Of a stretch of DNA of 38,056 bases, positions 1 through 8,311 are shown piece after piece; positions within the stretch are counted from its first letter, which is position 1; every line of letters begins with the position of its first letter. This DNA comes from Spirochaetota bacterium (lineage in GTDB: Bacteria > Spirochaetota > Leptospiria > Turneriellales > Turneriellaceae). The position numbers were made by a program, and so were the translations under genes. The notes under the pieces were generated by a model. It did no database searches and had not been told where the DNA came from. It saw only the letters and a list, made by a program, of their open reading frames with translations. The stretch is taken from assembly GCA_018240245.1 (NCBI GenBank), contig JAFEGD010000194.1:1-38056 (forward strand), read 5' to 3'.

Positions 1-1159
1 AAATACTCTGAATCGTGATTGCGGGCGCAAGATCGGTGGTGAAGCCGGTCGCCGACGAGTACTGTGCCGCCAGCGCATTTTGCACCGGGTCTTTGACCGA
101 TGTCAACACGCGAGTATAATACGTCGTGCCTGTCGCAAGCGTCGCCGAGGGCGTCATAGTGAAAGTCTTATTATCGCCCGTCGTCGGCGTTGCCGATGTC
201 ATGGGGATGCAGGTGCCAAAATTGATATCGGTCGAAAACAAGAGTGTCGGCGAACCCGACAGGCAACTCGTGCCGCTGTTCAGGGCGATAATCGTCGTCG
301 GATCCATCGCTTTCGAAAAGGTAACGGCAATCATTGTGTTCGTCGCGACGGCCGTTGCCCCATCGGCGGGCGTCGTCGAGACAATCGTCGGTGCCGTCGT
401 ATCGATCGTATAAACGCCGCTTGTTACCGACGAATCGGTATAGCCTAGCTTGCACGCGAGCGCCTTAAAGGTCGTGGTCGTGTTCACGACCTGCACCGAC
501 GCATAGAGAGTGCCGGTCGTGCAGCCGGATTTTGACCCGTTGCAGACCGGCGTTGTGCCGTTCGTCGTAAAACACATTACCGCGCCCGAAGTCGCGGTCG
601 ACGTTTGCCAGTTTGGGTAAGCGGGAATATTACCGTAAGTCGCCGGTGTAGGAGTAAAGACCGGCGATGCGACGGTGCCCGTCGCGGCGGTCGCTTGGCT
701 TTGCGGGGCGTAGAGCGTCTTATTGCCCGCTTGGTCGCGAACGACTACAGAAAAATAATACGTCGTCAGCGCAGTAAGGCCGGTAATGTCTTGCGTGATT
801 AAACCCGCAGTATAATCTTTTGCCACGGTTACGCCGCCACCCGCAGCATCGACTTTGCCAATCGTATCGATTGCCGTGCTCGCCGCTGCATAAACGAGCC
901 GGTATTGCAAATTCGCTTGGGTCGTTACCGCATCGGTCGCAGCGCCCCAACTCGCGGTGATCGTTGTGTCGGAAATGCCGCTAAAAGAAATTGCCGCACC
1001 CACAGTCGGTGACGTCGTATCGACAGAACCGCCACCACCACCGCTTGAGGTACCGCTATCGCTCCCCCCACCGCCGCCACCGCATGCGGAAATGGCAATG
1101 AGCAGCATGCCTAAAATACAAATTTTTATTTTATGCGGATAAATTACGGTGAACAGCAT
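1..1159 (-). CDS. Modular Ig-like/FN3 surface lipoprotein (3' end outside window)
   Basis: Translating the minus strand from the ATG at 1157-1159 gives 386 codons with no stop before the window edge, so the gene is partial at its 3' end. The N-terminus is a lipoprotein signal: basic start, hydrophobic core ending ISAC (Cys26), then a Gly/Ser-rich linker to about residue 50. Residues about 51-160 look like a fibronectin type III domain (GLTALTTYYFSVVVRD). About 162-250 resembles a chitobiase C-terminal-like Ig domain (FTTNGTTPVC). About 253-375 resembles an SbsA/Big_5 Ig-like domain (TTPADGATAVATNTMIAVTF). An AGGTGG SD precedes this start; an in-frame ATG lies at 1174. Such lipoproteins are usually surface or periplasmic adhesin or scaffold proteins; the specific role is unknown. 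It is divergent from the symporter gene. Confidence 0.8.
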   Translation of the reverse strand, partial: MLFTVIYPHKIKICILGMLLIAISACGGGGGGSDSGTSSGGGGGSVDTTSPTVGAAISFSGISDTTITASWGAATDAVTTQANLQYRLVYAAASTAIDTIGKVDAAGGGVTVAKDYTAGLITQDITGLTALTTYYFSVVVRDQAGNKTLYAPQSQATAATGTVASPVFTPTPATYGNIPAYPNWQTSTATSGAVMCFTTNGTTPVCNGSKSGCTTGTLYASVQVVNTTTTFKALACKLGYTDSSVTSGVYTIDTTAPTIVSTTPADGATAVATNTMIAVTFSKAMDPTTIIALNSGTSCLSGSPTLLFSTDINFGTCIPMTSATPTTGDNKTFTMTPSATLATGTTYYTRVLTSVKDPVQNALAAQYSSATGFTTDLAPAITIQSI

Positions 1160-1209
1160 GACCACCTTTGCCATGGCAAACACGCCCAGTCAAGGTTTTC
1201 TTGTTTATA

Positions 1210-1240
1210 TTGACCGAGAGATAAAAATACAGAATATAAC
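1210..1240 (+). promoter_or_regulatory. Candidate sigma70-type promoter of the symporter gene
   Basis: TTGACC at 1210-1215 and TATAAC at 1235-1240 are separated by 19 bases, slightly long. The implied transcription start lies less than 10 bases before the ATG at 1256, so the leader would be very short. Seen by eye only. Confidence 0.3.
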
Positions 1241-1255
1241 TTTCAATTTTCACGG

Positions 1256-2572
1256 ATGTCAAACTTTCTCCTCGTTTTACTACTCTTAGGTGTCGGCGCT
1301 ATTGTAACCGAGCGCATTCAGTGGCTCGGCCGCTATCGCATACCACCGTCTTTGACGATGGGGCTCTGTGCGCTCGGCTTCTTCACGGCGCTGCCCGCAT
1401 ACAAGCAAGGCGATTTCTTTGTGCATCTGCAATCGTTACCGCGCGAATTTATCGCGCTGGTTTTCGCCTGTCTTTTTTTACAGCGCACAGAAAAACAGCA
1501 AAGGGTTCGCCGCAAGTTTTCTGAAGTTATCGCCGAAGTTTCGCTCGTCTGGGTCTCAGTGATGGGGCAAGTCGTCATCGGCCTCGTCGGCACGATTCTT
1601 ATCTATAAACCTTTTTTCGGCGAGCCGATGGCGTTCGCGTCGGTGCTGGAAACGGGGTTTGCGGGTGGCCACGGCACGGCTGTCGCGATGGGACCGCTAC
1701 TCACGCAAAACGGTATCGCTGCGGGTCTCGAATACGGGCTCTTCAGCGCGACGGTGGGCCTTGTCTGCGGTATCGCTGGCGGTGTGTGGCTGATTCATCG
1801 CCAACGGCGGCATGCGCATGCCGAGACAACGCACGACGCGGCAGATACAATCGCCGCTATCGACCTGGGTAAAATTCTCACCGCATTGGCGCTCGTCGCT
1901 GCGGCGTACTGGCTCGGTATTTTTTACAAAGGTATCGTCGAATACGAAATTTTGCCGCTCATCGACTCTGCAAAATTACACAACGTGCGCCTACCGCTCT
2001 TTGCGTATACGCTCGTCGGCGGGTTGTCACTCCAATTTATTTTGCGGCTCGCGGGGTTAAGCCATCTCATCGAGAACCAAATTATTTTGCTGCTGGCGGA
2101 TGTATTTTTGGAAATACTTATTTTTGCCGGTATTTCGATTATCAATGTACGTCTGCTCGGACAAAGCCTCGTGCCTCTACTCACGCTCTTCGCGCTCGGC
2201 TTTTTCTGGAATCTCTTTTGCCATTTTAAGCTGCGCCCGAAAATACTCCCGGTTTCGTACAGCTTTGAATTGGGGATTATCAACTTCGGCATGCTGAACG
2301 GCACCGCCGCGACGGGGTTGATGCTCCTCAAAATGATCGATCCGAAATTCAAAACGCCCGCTGCACGTGTCTTTGCCGAGAGTTCGGCGATCACGCAGCC
2401 TTTTATCGCCGGTGGTATCTTGACGCTCGTGACGCCGTTTATTGTTTCGAACATTGCGCCGTATCTCTCGCTCATACTTTACGGCACGCTACTGGCAGTG
2501 TGGTTAACTCTGGGGTTGTGGCTTGGGCGTAGGATAGAGCGGCCCTCCCCCGCCCCTAAATCCGCCACGTAA
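1256..2572 (+). CDS. gltS: GltS-family sodium/glutamate symporter
   Basis: This 438-residue polytopic protein has about ten or more hydrophobic segments. It would import glutamate, or a related dicarboxylate amino acid, with Na+ across the inner membrane. Two diagnostic segments of the GltS family are visible in its two halves: FAGGHGTAVAMG at about residues 135-146, and FELGIINFGMLNGTAATG at about 340-357, the inverted-repeat pore loops of the family. Length fits the family (about 400-440). The start has only a weak SD (CACGG). Its last 17 bases overlap the 3' end of the convergent outer-membrane protein gene. Substrate specificity is inferred from family. Confidence 0.85.
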   Translation: MSNFLLVLLLLGVGAIVTERIQWLGRYRIPPSLTMGLCALGFFTALPAYKQGDFFVHLQSLPREFIALVFACLFLQRTEKQQRVRRKFSEVIAEVSLVWVSVMGQVVIGLVGTILIYKPFFGEPMAFASVLETGFAGGHGTAVAMGPLLTQNGIAAGLEYGLFSATVGLVCGIAGGVWLIHRQRRHAHAETTHDAADTIAAIDLGKILTALALVAAAYWLGIFYKGIVEYEILPLIDSAKLHNVRLPLFAYTLVGGLSLQFILRLAGLSHLIENQIILLLADVFLEILIFAGISIINVRLLGQSLVPLLTLFALGFFWNLFCHFKLRPKILPVSYSFELGIINFGMLNGTAATGLMLLKMIDPKFKTPAARVFAESSAITQPFIAGGILTLVTPFIVSNIAPYLSLILYGTLLAVWLTLGLWLGRRIERPSPAPKSAT

Positions 2573-3206
2573 CGCTGATGCCCGGAGAGACATTAAAAGA
2601 ACTCGCGTTGTAATTCGCGGCGGCGCTTGTGCCCACTTGCTGGTTGATTGTGGTGAAGGCATAGGTGAAGTCGATAAAGCCGCTCACAATTAAATTTTGC
2701 CACACGCGGTAGTCGTAACCCGCTTTCAGCGCCACGAGCGGCGCAAAGCCATACGCCGTCGTCGCCGAAGGTGTCGCGACGCTGAGCATCGTCAATGCTC
2801 CACCGACACCCGCACCGACCCAGAGCGAACCCGATAGTATTGAATCTATAATATAACGGCGCGCGGTGACGACTAAGGGAATATATTTCAGCGAGTCGGT
2901 TTGATCTGTACCGTAGACTGTCGCGTTGTTCGAATAGACGACCCAATAACTCACCGATACGCCGACCTGCGATTTATTGCCATACCATGCGTCTAAACCA
3001 AACCGGGGGAGAAAATACGAGCCGTTATTCGACATCGCCGCATCGACCGCGCTAGAATACGTCGATTTGAACGAATAGTTTGCGGCCCCCCACGCCGAGA
3101 AACTCCAGCGCGCGTTGTTCCAAAAATTGTAGAGCGGCGATTCAACGCTTTGGGCGTAGAGCTTTAGAGTGGTGAGAGCAAACATTAGAACGCATAACTT
3201 TTTCAT
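2556..3206 (-). CDS. Predicted outer-membrane beta-barrel protein
   Basis: A 216-residue protein with a clear Sec signal peptide (hydrophobic core, likely cleavage after LYA at about residue 18). The mature part has alternating polar/hydrophobic strands, many Tyr, Ser and Asn, and ends in WRI, compatible with a small outer-membrane barrel. An AAGGAG SD lies 7 bases before the ATG, one of the best in the window. It is the last gene of the YHYH-YwqK-SCO1 run, 26 bases after the SCO1 stop. No family could be named from sequence alone. The 3' end overlaps the convergent symporter by 17 bases. Confidence 0.7.
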   Translation of the reverse strand: MKKLCVLMFALTTLKLYAQSVESPLYNFWNNARWSFSAWGAANYSFKSTYSSAVDAAMSNNGSYFLPRFGLDAWYGNKSQVGVSVSYWVVYSNNATVYGTDQTDSLKYIPLVVTARRYIIDSILSGSLWVGAGVGGALTMLSVATPSATTAYGFAPLVALKAGYDYRVWQNLIVSGFIDFTYAFTTINQQVGTSAAANYNASSFNVSPGISVTWRI

Positions 3207-3232
3207 TTTTTCTCCTTTGCTATTTTTTTTAA

Positions 3233-3943
3233 CTATCCGTTTTTTCTGAGCAGTGCAAGATCGGCGACGAGGCGATCTAAATCCATACCGCCGCGCGTCC
3301 GGTAAATGCCGCGCAGGTAAGAGTTCTTATCTAAAAGATAGATGTTTTCGGTGTGCAAAAAATCTTCGCCGCCGGTTTTACGACTGCGCGTGACGACGTC
3401 GGCGTTGAAAGTCTTGCGCGCGATGCCATAGATGGTTTCTTTCGCCCCTGTCAGAAAATACCAATTTTTCTGCGCGGCAGAAAAGCGCGCCTTATAATTA
3501 CCGAGCACTGCGGCGGTATCGTTTTCAGGGTCGACGCTGACCGAAAGAAATACGAGATCTTTTTGATCGGTGATTTTTGTCGCAAGCTTTTTAACCTGCG
3601 CCGTCACCGTCGGGCAGATGCCCGAGCAGCGCGCGAAAAAGAAACCGACGACGGTATACTTATCGGCGAGACTCTTGCGCGCGAATTCACGGCCGCTTTC
3701 AGCGACAAGGGAAAAATCATCGAGACGGCGTAAATCCGGCGGAAGCGACACCGTGCCAATCACTCTCGCGGCACCACCGGCCCACCACGGGTCCATGAGC
3801 TCACCTTTATAATAAGGTAGCTTATCTGCTTGCGGGCTGGCAACTTCGGTCATGTCTTTGCGAAAGGGGGGATTATCCCCTTTACTACAACCGGCAACCG
3901 TAGCACTAGCAATAATCCAAAATGCCAGATGCAGCTTTTTCAT
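3233..3943 (-). CDS. SCO1/SenC-family copper chaperone lipoprotein
   Basis: A 236-residue lipoprotein (signal ending VAGC, Cys19) with a thioredoxin-like SCO domain from about residue 65. The copper ligands are visible: CSGICP (Cys106 and Cys110) and His197 in FLHTENIYLLD. The family delivers copper to, or maintains thiol redox state for, the CuA site of cytochrome c oxidase in the periplasm. The start codon overlaps the stop of the upstream YwqK-like gene as ATGA, so translation is probably coupled. The neighbouring YHYH protein is His-rich, which strengthens a metal-handling role for the operon (inference). Confidence 0.88.
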   Translation of the reverse strand: MKKLHLAFWIIASATVAGCSKGDNPPFRKDMTEVASPQADKLPYYKGELMDPWWAGGAARVIGTVSLPPDLRRLDDFSLVAESGREFARKSLADKYTVVGFFFARCSGICPTVTAQVKKLATKITDQKDLVFLSVSVDPENDTAAVLGNYKARFSAAQKNWYFLTGAKETIYGIARKTFNADVVTRSRKTGGEDFLHTENIYLLDKNSYLRGIYRTRGGMDLDRLVADLALLRKNG

Positions 3944-4482
3944 GTTTTGGATTTTACCGTATCGCAGTTTTTGCTGCCGGGTACGCCAACCTGCCCGGTG
4001 GGGTTGACGATAATATTCTGGTAGACTTGCCCGTTCTCGCGCAATTGTTTATGCACAACGGCATTACCCGCAGCGTCGTATTTTTTATACTCGTAAACCT
4101 GCCCGTTGAAATACCAGCTCCACGATTCGCCGACGTAACGGCCGTTGTCGAATTCGGCGTAGAAGCGATATTTACCGTTGTTGTGCCAGCCGCGATGCAC
4201 CCCGTGCTTTTGCCCTTTTTTGTAGGTTCTCTCTTCGGTGAGAAGTCCCGCTTCGTTATAGGTCTGCGTCAAACCGTCTTCGTAGCCGTCGCGGTAGGTG
4301 GTGAGGCGACGGGCTTCGGTGCCGGGAAACTCCTGCGTGATTTCACCGTTCAAGGGTTCGCCGCGATAGAACATTTTGCCGCCGCTTTGAATGCTAAGGT
4401 TCTTGTCGTTAAAAGCCACCTCATACCTTTTAGTACAGGCGAGCGTGGCTAGTAAGAAAATAATCGCATTGCGCTTCAACAT
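3940..4482 (-). CDS. YwqK/MORN_2-repeat lipoprotein
   Basis: A 180-residue protein with a short lipoprotein signal ending ATLAC. It carries repeated YwqK/MORN_2-like units such as GEITQEFP, YRDGYEDGLTQTYNEAG, YKKGQKHGVHRGWHNNG, and YFNGQVYEYKKYDAAG. In this family such repeats form an extended beta-sheet; some members are called antitoxin-like, but nothing here supports a toxin role. No SD is visible before the ATG. It starts 11 bases after the YHYH gene stop and overlaps the SCO1 start by 4 bases, so the three genes are almost certainly one operon. Function unknown; probably periplasmic or outer-membrane bound. Confidence 0.75.
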   Translation of the reverse strand: MLKRNAIIFLLATLACTKRYEVAFNDKNLSIQSGGKMFYRGEPLNGEITQEFPGTEARRLTTYRDGYEDGLTQTYNEAGLLTEERTYKKGQKHGVHRGWHNNGKYRFYAEFDNGRYVGESWSWYFNGQVYEYKKYDAAGNAVVHKQLRENGQVYQNIIVNPTGQVGVPGSKNCDTVKSKT

Positions 4483-4493
4483 ATTAAGCTTGA

Positions 4494-5552
4494 TTAATTC
4501 GACACCGACCCTTGCGTCCCCCGGAAATAGGAGCCGACCAGAGTTTTTACGTTGCCAACGCCGTTGATTGTGAGCGTGCTTCCCAGAATTGCAGCTTCAG
4601 CCGTCGCATCGCGAGAATAGTGGTAATGGTAAGTCGCGGTTGAAAAATGCTTTGTGGTTGTCGTATGGCCATGCAAACGATCTAAAGTTGTGGCAGAACT
4701 TCCGGTCGTGTCGGTTACGCTATTGCCGGCGGCCGTGTTGTTATTATACGTCAGCGTTTGCGCTCCGGCACCGTCGTTCTGATCACATTTTTCGTCGTAA
4801 AGCGCATAGCCGTCGAGCATGATACCGATTAAAGCCCCCGAGGCCATACTGGGCGATACTTTTGTGACTTCTGAATGATGGTGGTAAATGTGGGCGTTAT
4901 CGGGGTGGCCGCCGTAGTTATCAAAAGTAAATGCCTGAGTAGCTAAGGTGTCGGGAGGAGCGGCGGCGTTATTAAAAATTGCCAATCCATTCGTCGTGAT
5001 ACCAATCGACGCTTGCCCGGCTTGGGTGCTGGTCAGATTGCCACTTGCCGCAGTGGGAGTAATCGGTATCTTATAAATAAAGGTCTGTGTTGCAATAACG
5101 TTTGTCCCTGCCCCATAGTTCGTATTATTATCGGGATTAGGGGTGCATGGTGTGGTGCTGCCGCCGTTACTACAAGTATGCGTCGATGTTAGCGCTTCGT
5201 ACAAAGTGCCTTTATTCGTGCAGCCTCCCACTTTTGTTTGGCTGCCACAATAATAGTAGCTATTATGGTTCGGCAAATTCACCGATTTAAACACATAATT
5301 TGCGCCGTCAGTGTAAATGATCTGACACTTAAAATTACTACTAATCCACGACGGCACCGAAGCGTCGATGACGGTATTCACATTCGTAACGCAGCCTGAA
5401 CCCGAATCGAGCGTCGCGCTGGTTACTGAAATTGTACCATTCGTCGTCGATGCCGTCGACGCCGAAGCGATGGGCGAACTGACGGTCGTAGTACAATAGA
5501 AACAGGCGAGACCTGCCATAAGAACGATTAACCCCAATTGTATTTTATGCAT
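4494..5552 (-). CDS. YHYH-domain lipoprotein, His-rich
   Basis: A 352-residue exported protein with a hydrophobic N-terminus ending in Cys (AGLAC, Cys17, or the nearby Cys20), then a low-complexity Thr/Ser/Asn-rich region with paired cysteines. The C-terminal half is the YHYH domain: HPDNAHIYHHH at residues 216-226, IMLDGYALYDE at about 245-254, LDRLHGH at 290-296 and YHYHY at 308-312. The biochemical role of YHYH proteins is not established to my knowledge. The clustered histidines and the SCO1 gene two positions downstream suggest metal binding (inference). First gene of its operon, divergent from the ECF sigma gene. Confidence 0.85.
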   Translation of the reverse strand: MHKIQLGLIVLMAGLACFYCTTTVSSPIASASTASTTNGTISVTSATLDSGSGCVTNVNTVIDASVPSWISSNFKCQIIYTDGANYVFKSVNLPNHNSYYYCGSQTKVGGCTNKGTLYEALTSTHTCSNGGSTTPCTPNPDNNTNYGAGTNVIATQTFIYKIPITPTAASGNLTSTQAGQASIGITTNGLAIFNNAAAPPDTLATQAFTFDNYGGHPDNAHIYHHHSEVTKVSPSMASGALIGIMLDGYALYDEKCDQNDGAGAQTLTYNNNTAAGNSVTDTTGSSATTLDRLHGHTTTTKHFSTATYHYHYSRDATAEAAILGSTLTINGVGNVKTLVGSYFRGTQGSVSN

Positions 5553-5584
5553 GTTTCCCCCATAGTTTCAGATAGTGACTTGTG

Positions 5585-5671
5585 GAGAAGAGCATTGGGG
5601 GCCTATAACCGGACATTTTTTTTGATTGCAAAATTTATTGTGCCCGGTTTTTGCAACTGCGTGCTCTTCTC
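5585..5671. repeat. Nested inverted repeats in the YHYH/ECF divergent region
   Basis: An outer perfect 10-base inverted repeat (5585-5594 with 5662-5671, GAGAAGAGCA / TGCTCTTCTC) encloses an inner perfect 6-base one (5607-5612 with 5644-5649, AACCGG / CCGGTT). The spacers between outer and inner arms are exactly 12 bases on each side. It could be a dyad operator for divergent control or a folded leader RNA of the sigma gene. Confidence 0.55.
5603..5631 (-). promoter_or_regulatory. Candidate promoter of the YHYH operon
   Basis: On the minus strand TTGCAA (plus positions 5626-5631) and TTATAG (5603-5608) are 17 bases apart. Both boxes are imperfect. The -10 box touches the inner arm of the inverted repeat at 5585-5671, so it could be controlled from that repeat. 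Confidence 0.28.
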
Positions 5672-5716
5672 TGGTGAGGCGTTAAAATACTTGTTAGAAC
5701 CTTCGCGTTGTCGACC

Positions 5717-6259
5717 ATGGCATTAGTGTCCACAGGCCGCGAACTCAACGAATTATTGCGCACATTATACGAGACGGAGGGCCCAAAATTGTACGGATAC
5801 CTTGTTCGAAAAGCCGGTGCGACGCTCGCCGAAGATATCATGCAAGAAGCCTTCGCACGGCTCTGCACGCGCATGCGCAAAGCTGCAAGTATATCAAACG
5901 CCCGCGCGTACCTTTTTCAGATCGCCCGCCACCTGCTCTACCGTGAAACGGCAACATCAGCCAAATTCACTTCTGATATGCCTCTGGAGAACTTAGAGGC
6001 ACCGCAAGCCGCAAGTAACGCCGAAGAAAGCGATCTTTTGAGCACGCTTTCAGCAGCCGTGAAAACTCTCAACGCCCAAGAAAGCGAAATTTTTGAGATG
6101 CGTTGGAATCTTGATTTGACGCAAATAGAAATCGCCGCAGCACTCGGCAAAAGCGAGAGACAGATTCGCCGCGACTTAGAAAAAATCGTTACCAAGCTGC
6201 GCCATTTTTTTAAGGACAACGGTTGGGGCGACGCTGCGACAATTTCGGATAAATTATGA
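5717..6259 (+). CDS. ECF-type RNA polymerase sigma factor
   Basis: A 180-residue sigma-70 family protein of ECF size. Region 2 is at about residues 15-80 (AEDIMQEAFARLC, NARAYLFQIARHLLYR) and region 4 at about 110-165 (LNAQESEIFEMRW, LTQIEIAAALGKSERQIRRDL, a helix-turn-helix). It would direct RNA polymerase to a small envelope-related regulon. I chose the ATG at 5717; an in-frame TTG lies at 5708, and neither has a good SD. The gene overlaps the FecR-like gene by 4 bases (ATGA), the classic sigma/anti-sigma arrangement. A large inverted repeat lies just upstream. Confidence 0.88.
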   Translation: MALVSTGRELNELLRTLYETEGPKLYGYLVRKAGATLAEDIMQEAFARLCTRMRKAASISNARAYLFQIARHLLYRETATSAKFTSDMPLENLEAPQAASNAEESDLLSTLSAAVKTLNAQESEIFEMRWNLDLTQIEIAAALGKSERQIRRDLEKIVTKLRHFFKDNGWGDAATISDKL

Positions 6260-7155
6260 AGCGCGAAGAGCTCAAAGAAGAACTCTTCAAGTACCTCAGC
6301 GAATCTCCCTCGCAAGAACGGGAGAAAATCACGCGGTTGGCAGCAGGTGCAATGAATGCTACTGCTCTACCCGACTCACTCTGGCCCAAAATTCAAAAAG
6401 AAATCTTTGCAGCGCTATCGGTTGAACACGCCGGTTTCGGCACGAAGCTCAAGTCGTTTTTTTCACCGCCGCTGATGCTGGCGCTGGCACTCAGCGCCGT
6501 GGGTATTCTCGTCGGCGCATTTATTCTGCTGAGTCAGGGGGCAGCAACCCGCGAAGCGCCGTTGGTAGAGATCAGCGCGAATACGCCAAAACAAAAAGGC
6601 GATATTCTTATCGCAAAGGGCGTACGCATCGAAAATATCGGTGCGGGCAGCGTCGCGAGAAACTCGGGTGCAACCGATAAGATCGTTCTCCAGAGCGGCA
6701 CCTGGCAGGTAGCGTTGCAGCACAAAGAGCTGGTAAAACCTTTGCAGTTCATTTTTCCCGGCGGTATGCTCGAACCGATCGGTACCGCATTTACAGTGGC
6801 GATTGACCCAACGGGTACGCATGTGAATCTCACCGAGGGCAAGATTCGGCTTTTTGAAAAAGATGCCGCCGGCAAAAACTGGCAAGCTCGCGAAATCGGC
6901 GCGCCCTATAGCGGCACGCTAAAGAGCGCGCCGGTAGAAACCGAAATCCAGATCGCACCTGTTAGTAAAAAAAAGCAAGCACCATCATCAAAGTACGCTA
7001 ACTACATCGGAAAAAATATCACCGTCGAACTAAAAAACGGCGATCGGCTTTCGGGCCGTCTGCGTGCGGCAGAAAATGGCATGCTCGCTATTTCGGGTTC
7101 TTCGGGCAACTTGCGTATTCGCGAGCGCGACGTTGTGGGCATTAGCCGCAACTAG
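6256..7155 (+). CDS. FecR-domain anti-sigma factor with LSm-like C-terminal domain
   Basis: A 299-residue single-pass protein: cytoplasmic N-terminus (1-70), transmembrane helix at about 72-93, then a FecR-like beta region at about 110-200 (SGTWQVAL, EPIGTAFTVAI, GTHVNLTEGKIRLFE). The last 50 residues form a compact LSm/Sm-like motif (VELKNGDRLSGRL ... GNLRIRERDVVGI). It starts within the sigma stop codon, so it probably binds and inhibits that ECF factor and senses an envelope signal. Odd points: the extra LSm-like module, and that the following gene encodes nearly the same motif at its N-terminus. FecR role is inferred from domain order and context. Confidence 0.8.
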   Translation: MKREELKEELFKYLSESPSQEREKITRLAAGAMNATALPDSLWPKIQKEIFAALSVEHAGFGTKLKSFFSPPLMLALALSAVGILVGAFILLSQGAATREAPLVEISANTPKQKGDILIAKGVRIENIGAGSVARNSGATDKIVLQSGTWQVALQHKELVKPLQFIFPGGMLEPIGTAFTVAIDPTGTHVNLTEGKIRLFEKDAAGKNWQAREIGAPYSGTLKSAPVETEIQIAPVSKKKQAPSSKYANYIGKNITVELKNGDRLSGRLRAAENGMLAISGSSGNLRIRERDVVGISRN

Positions 7156-7156
7156 T

Positions 7157-8236
7157 ATGCAGATGTCGAGGGTTTTGCGACGCACTCTCAGTCTCGTTTC
7201 TGTCGTTTTGCTCTTCGGTCTCTGCCCGCTATTTGCGGCGGTAATCGTCCAAAAAAACGGCGACGTGATTAGCGGTCGCATTATTGAAGAAAAAGCCGAC
7301 AGCTATGTTTTCGCAAGCCCCTATGGCAAATTGCAAATCGCGAAAGCGAATATCGCAAAACTGATTCTCGACGAAAAAACCATCGCACTCAAAAACGTCA
7401 CGGTGGGCGATAAGACCGTCAAGGCACGGCTTATAAATCAGGACAAAAATACATCCGTCTATCTCACCGAAGATGGCCGCACGATTCGCAAGAGCGAAAC
7501 AGAAGCGCCGACGCCCGTTGCCGCACCTGCGGCGGTAGCTGCGCCGCGCGATAAGATCATCGCGGGGATTTCAGCCTATTATGGTTTTTCAACCTTTCAG
7601 CAAATGGGCACCGGGCAGACGGGTAGCATGCCGCCCTTCGAGCAGTCTTTTCACCCGAACACTTTTGGGTTTAATATTTCAGGGCACTATGTGTTGTCGC
7701 AATACTGGGGCGTCGGCCTCAATGCCTCGTTTAACAGATGGTCGGGAACAGTCGCACAATCTTCGCCGTCGCCCGTACCGGGGTTCGATGTCGCCACGAG
7801 CAACGAGTCGCTTTTTGGCGGCGCTTCGCTCGTCGTTTCTTTACTCGGCAACCTCGGCGCGACGGTACACGCGCACGATCTGCGTCTCGAAGTCGCCGGT
7901 GGGGCTGCGATCAACTCGGCCAATATTGATCTGGCATTCAAATCGCCGTTGAATGGGTTTCCTGCTGCGGCTTCGGCAACGGGGAGTAACCGCTCGGCCG
8001 CGCTCGACGCACAGTTGTATTATACCTATAGTTTTTCAGAATCGTTTCGGCTGCGTCTCGGCGCGGGTTATCACAGAATTTTTTACACCAATATCTACGA
8101 GCCGATTCTACAGAGCGCGTCGGCTATTCCCGGTGCGCCCGGCGGATTCAAAGGCGACTTCGAAGCCAATCTCGCGGCTACAGCGGTTAATCCGCAGATT
8201 ATTTCGATGTTGTTAGGCTTCGAAATCGGCTTTTAA
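7157..8236 (+). CDS. Signal-peptide protein: LSm-like domain plus predicted outer-membrane barrel
   Basis: From the ATG at 7157 (359 residues; another in-frame ATG at 7163) the protein has a signal peptide ending LFAA. An LSm-like segment follows (KNGDVISGRI ... GKLQIAKANIAKL, about residues 30-70), then a Pro/Ala linker (about 115-130) and a C-terminal 230 residues of alternating beta strands ending GFEIGF, typical of an outer-membrane barrel. It follows the anti-sigma stop by one base with no SD, so translation is probably coupled. Its N-terminal motif matches the C-terminus of the anti-sigma factor. Possible output or sensor of the sigma pathway. No named family recognised. Confidence 0.7.
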   Translation: MQMSRVLRRTLSLVSVVLLFGLCPLFAAVIVQKNGDVISGRIIEEKADSYVFASPYGKLQIAKANIAKLILDEKTIALKNVTVGDKTVKARLINQDKNTSVYLTEDGRTIRKSETEAPTPVAAPAAVAAPRDKIIAGISAYYGFSTFQQMGTGQTGSMPPFEQSFHPNTFGFNISGHYVLSQYWGVGLNASFNRWSGTVAQSSPSPVPGFDVATSNESLFGGASLVVSLLGNLGATVHAHDLRLEVAGGAAINSANIDLAFKSPLNGFPAAASATGSNRSAALDAQLYYTYSFSESFRLRLGAGYHRIFYTNIYEPILQSASAIPGAPGGFKGDFEANLAATAVNPQIISMLLGFEIGF

Positions 8237-8311
8237 GTGACTATCTTATTCACTGAAGACGCGCTCAAAAAGCATTGCCGCCGCGTCCGACAATTTTTTT
8301 GAATATGCATC

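Noticed and set aside
3353-3733. Open frames on the plus strand across the SCO1 and YwqK genes
   Set aside because: They are antisense to clearly functional genes and have no recognisable domain or plausible composition.
5697-5712. GAAC...GTC as an autoregulatory ECF promoter before the sigma gene
   Set aside because: The spacing between the two elements is about 9 bases, far from the 16-17 expected.
8235-8260. AGTGA/TCACT repeat after the barrel gene as a terminator
   Set aside because: Only 5 base pairs with no T-tract; too weak to call.
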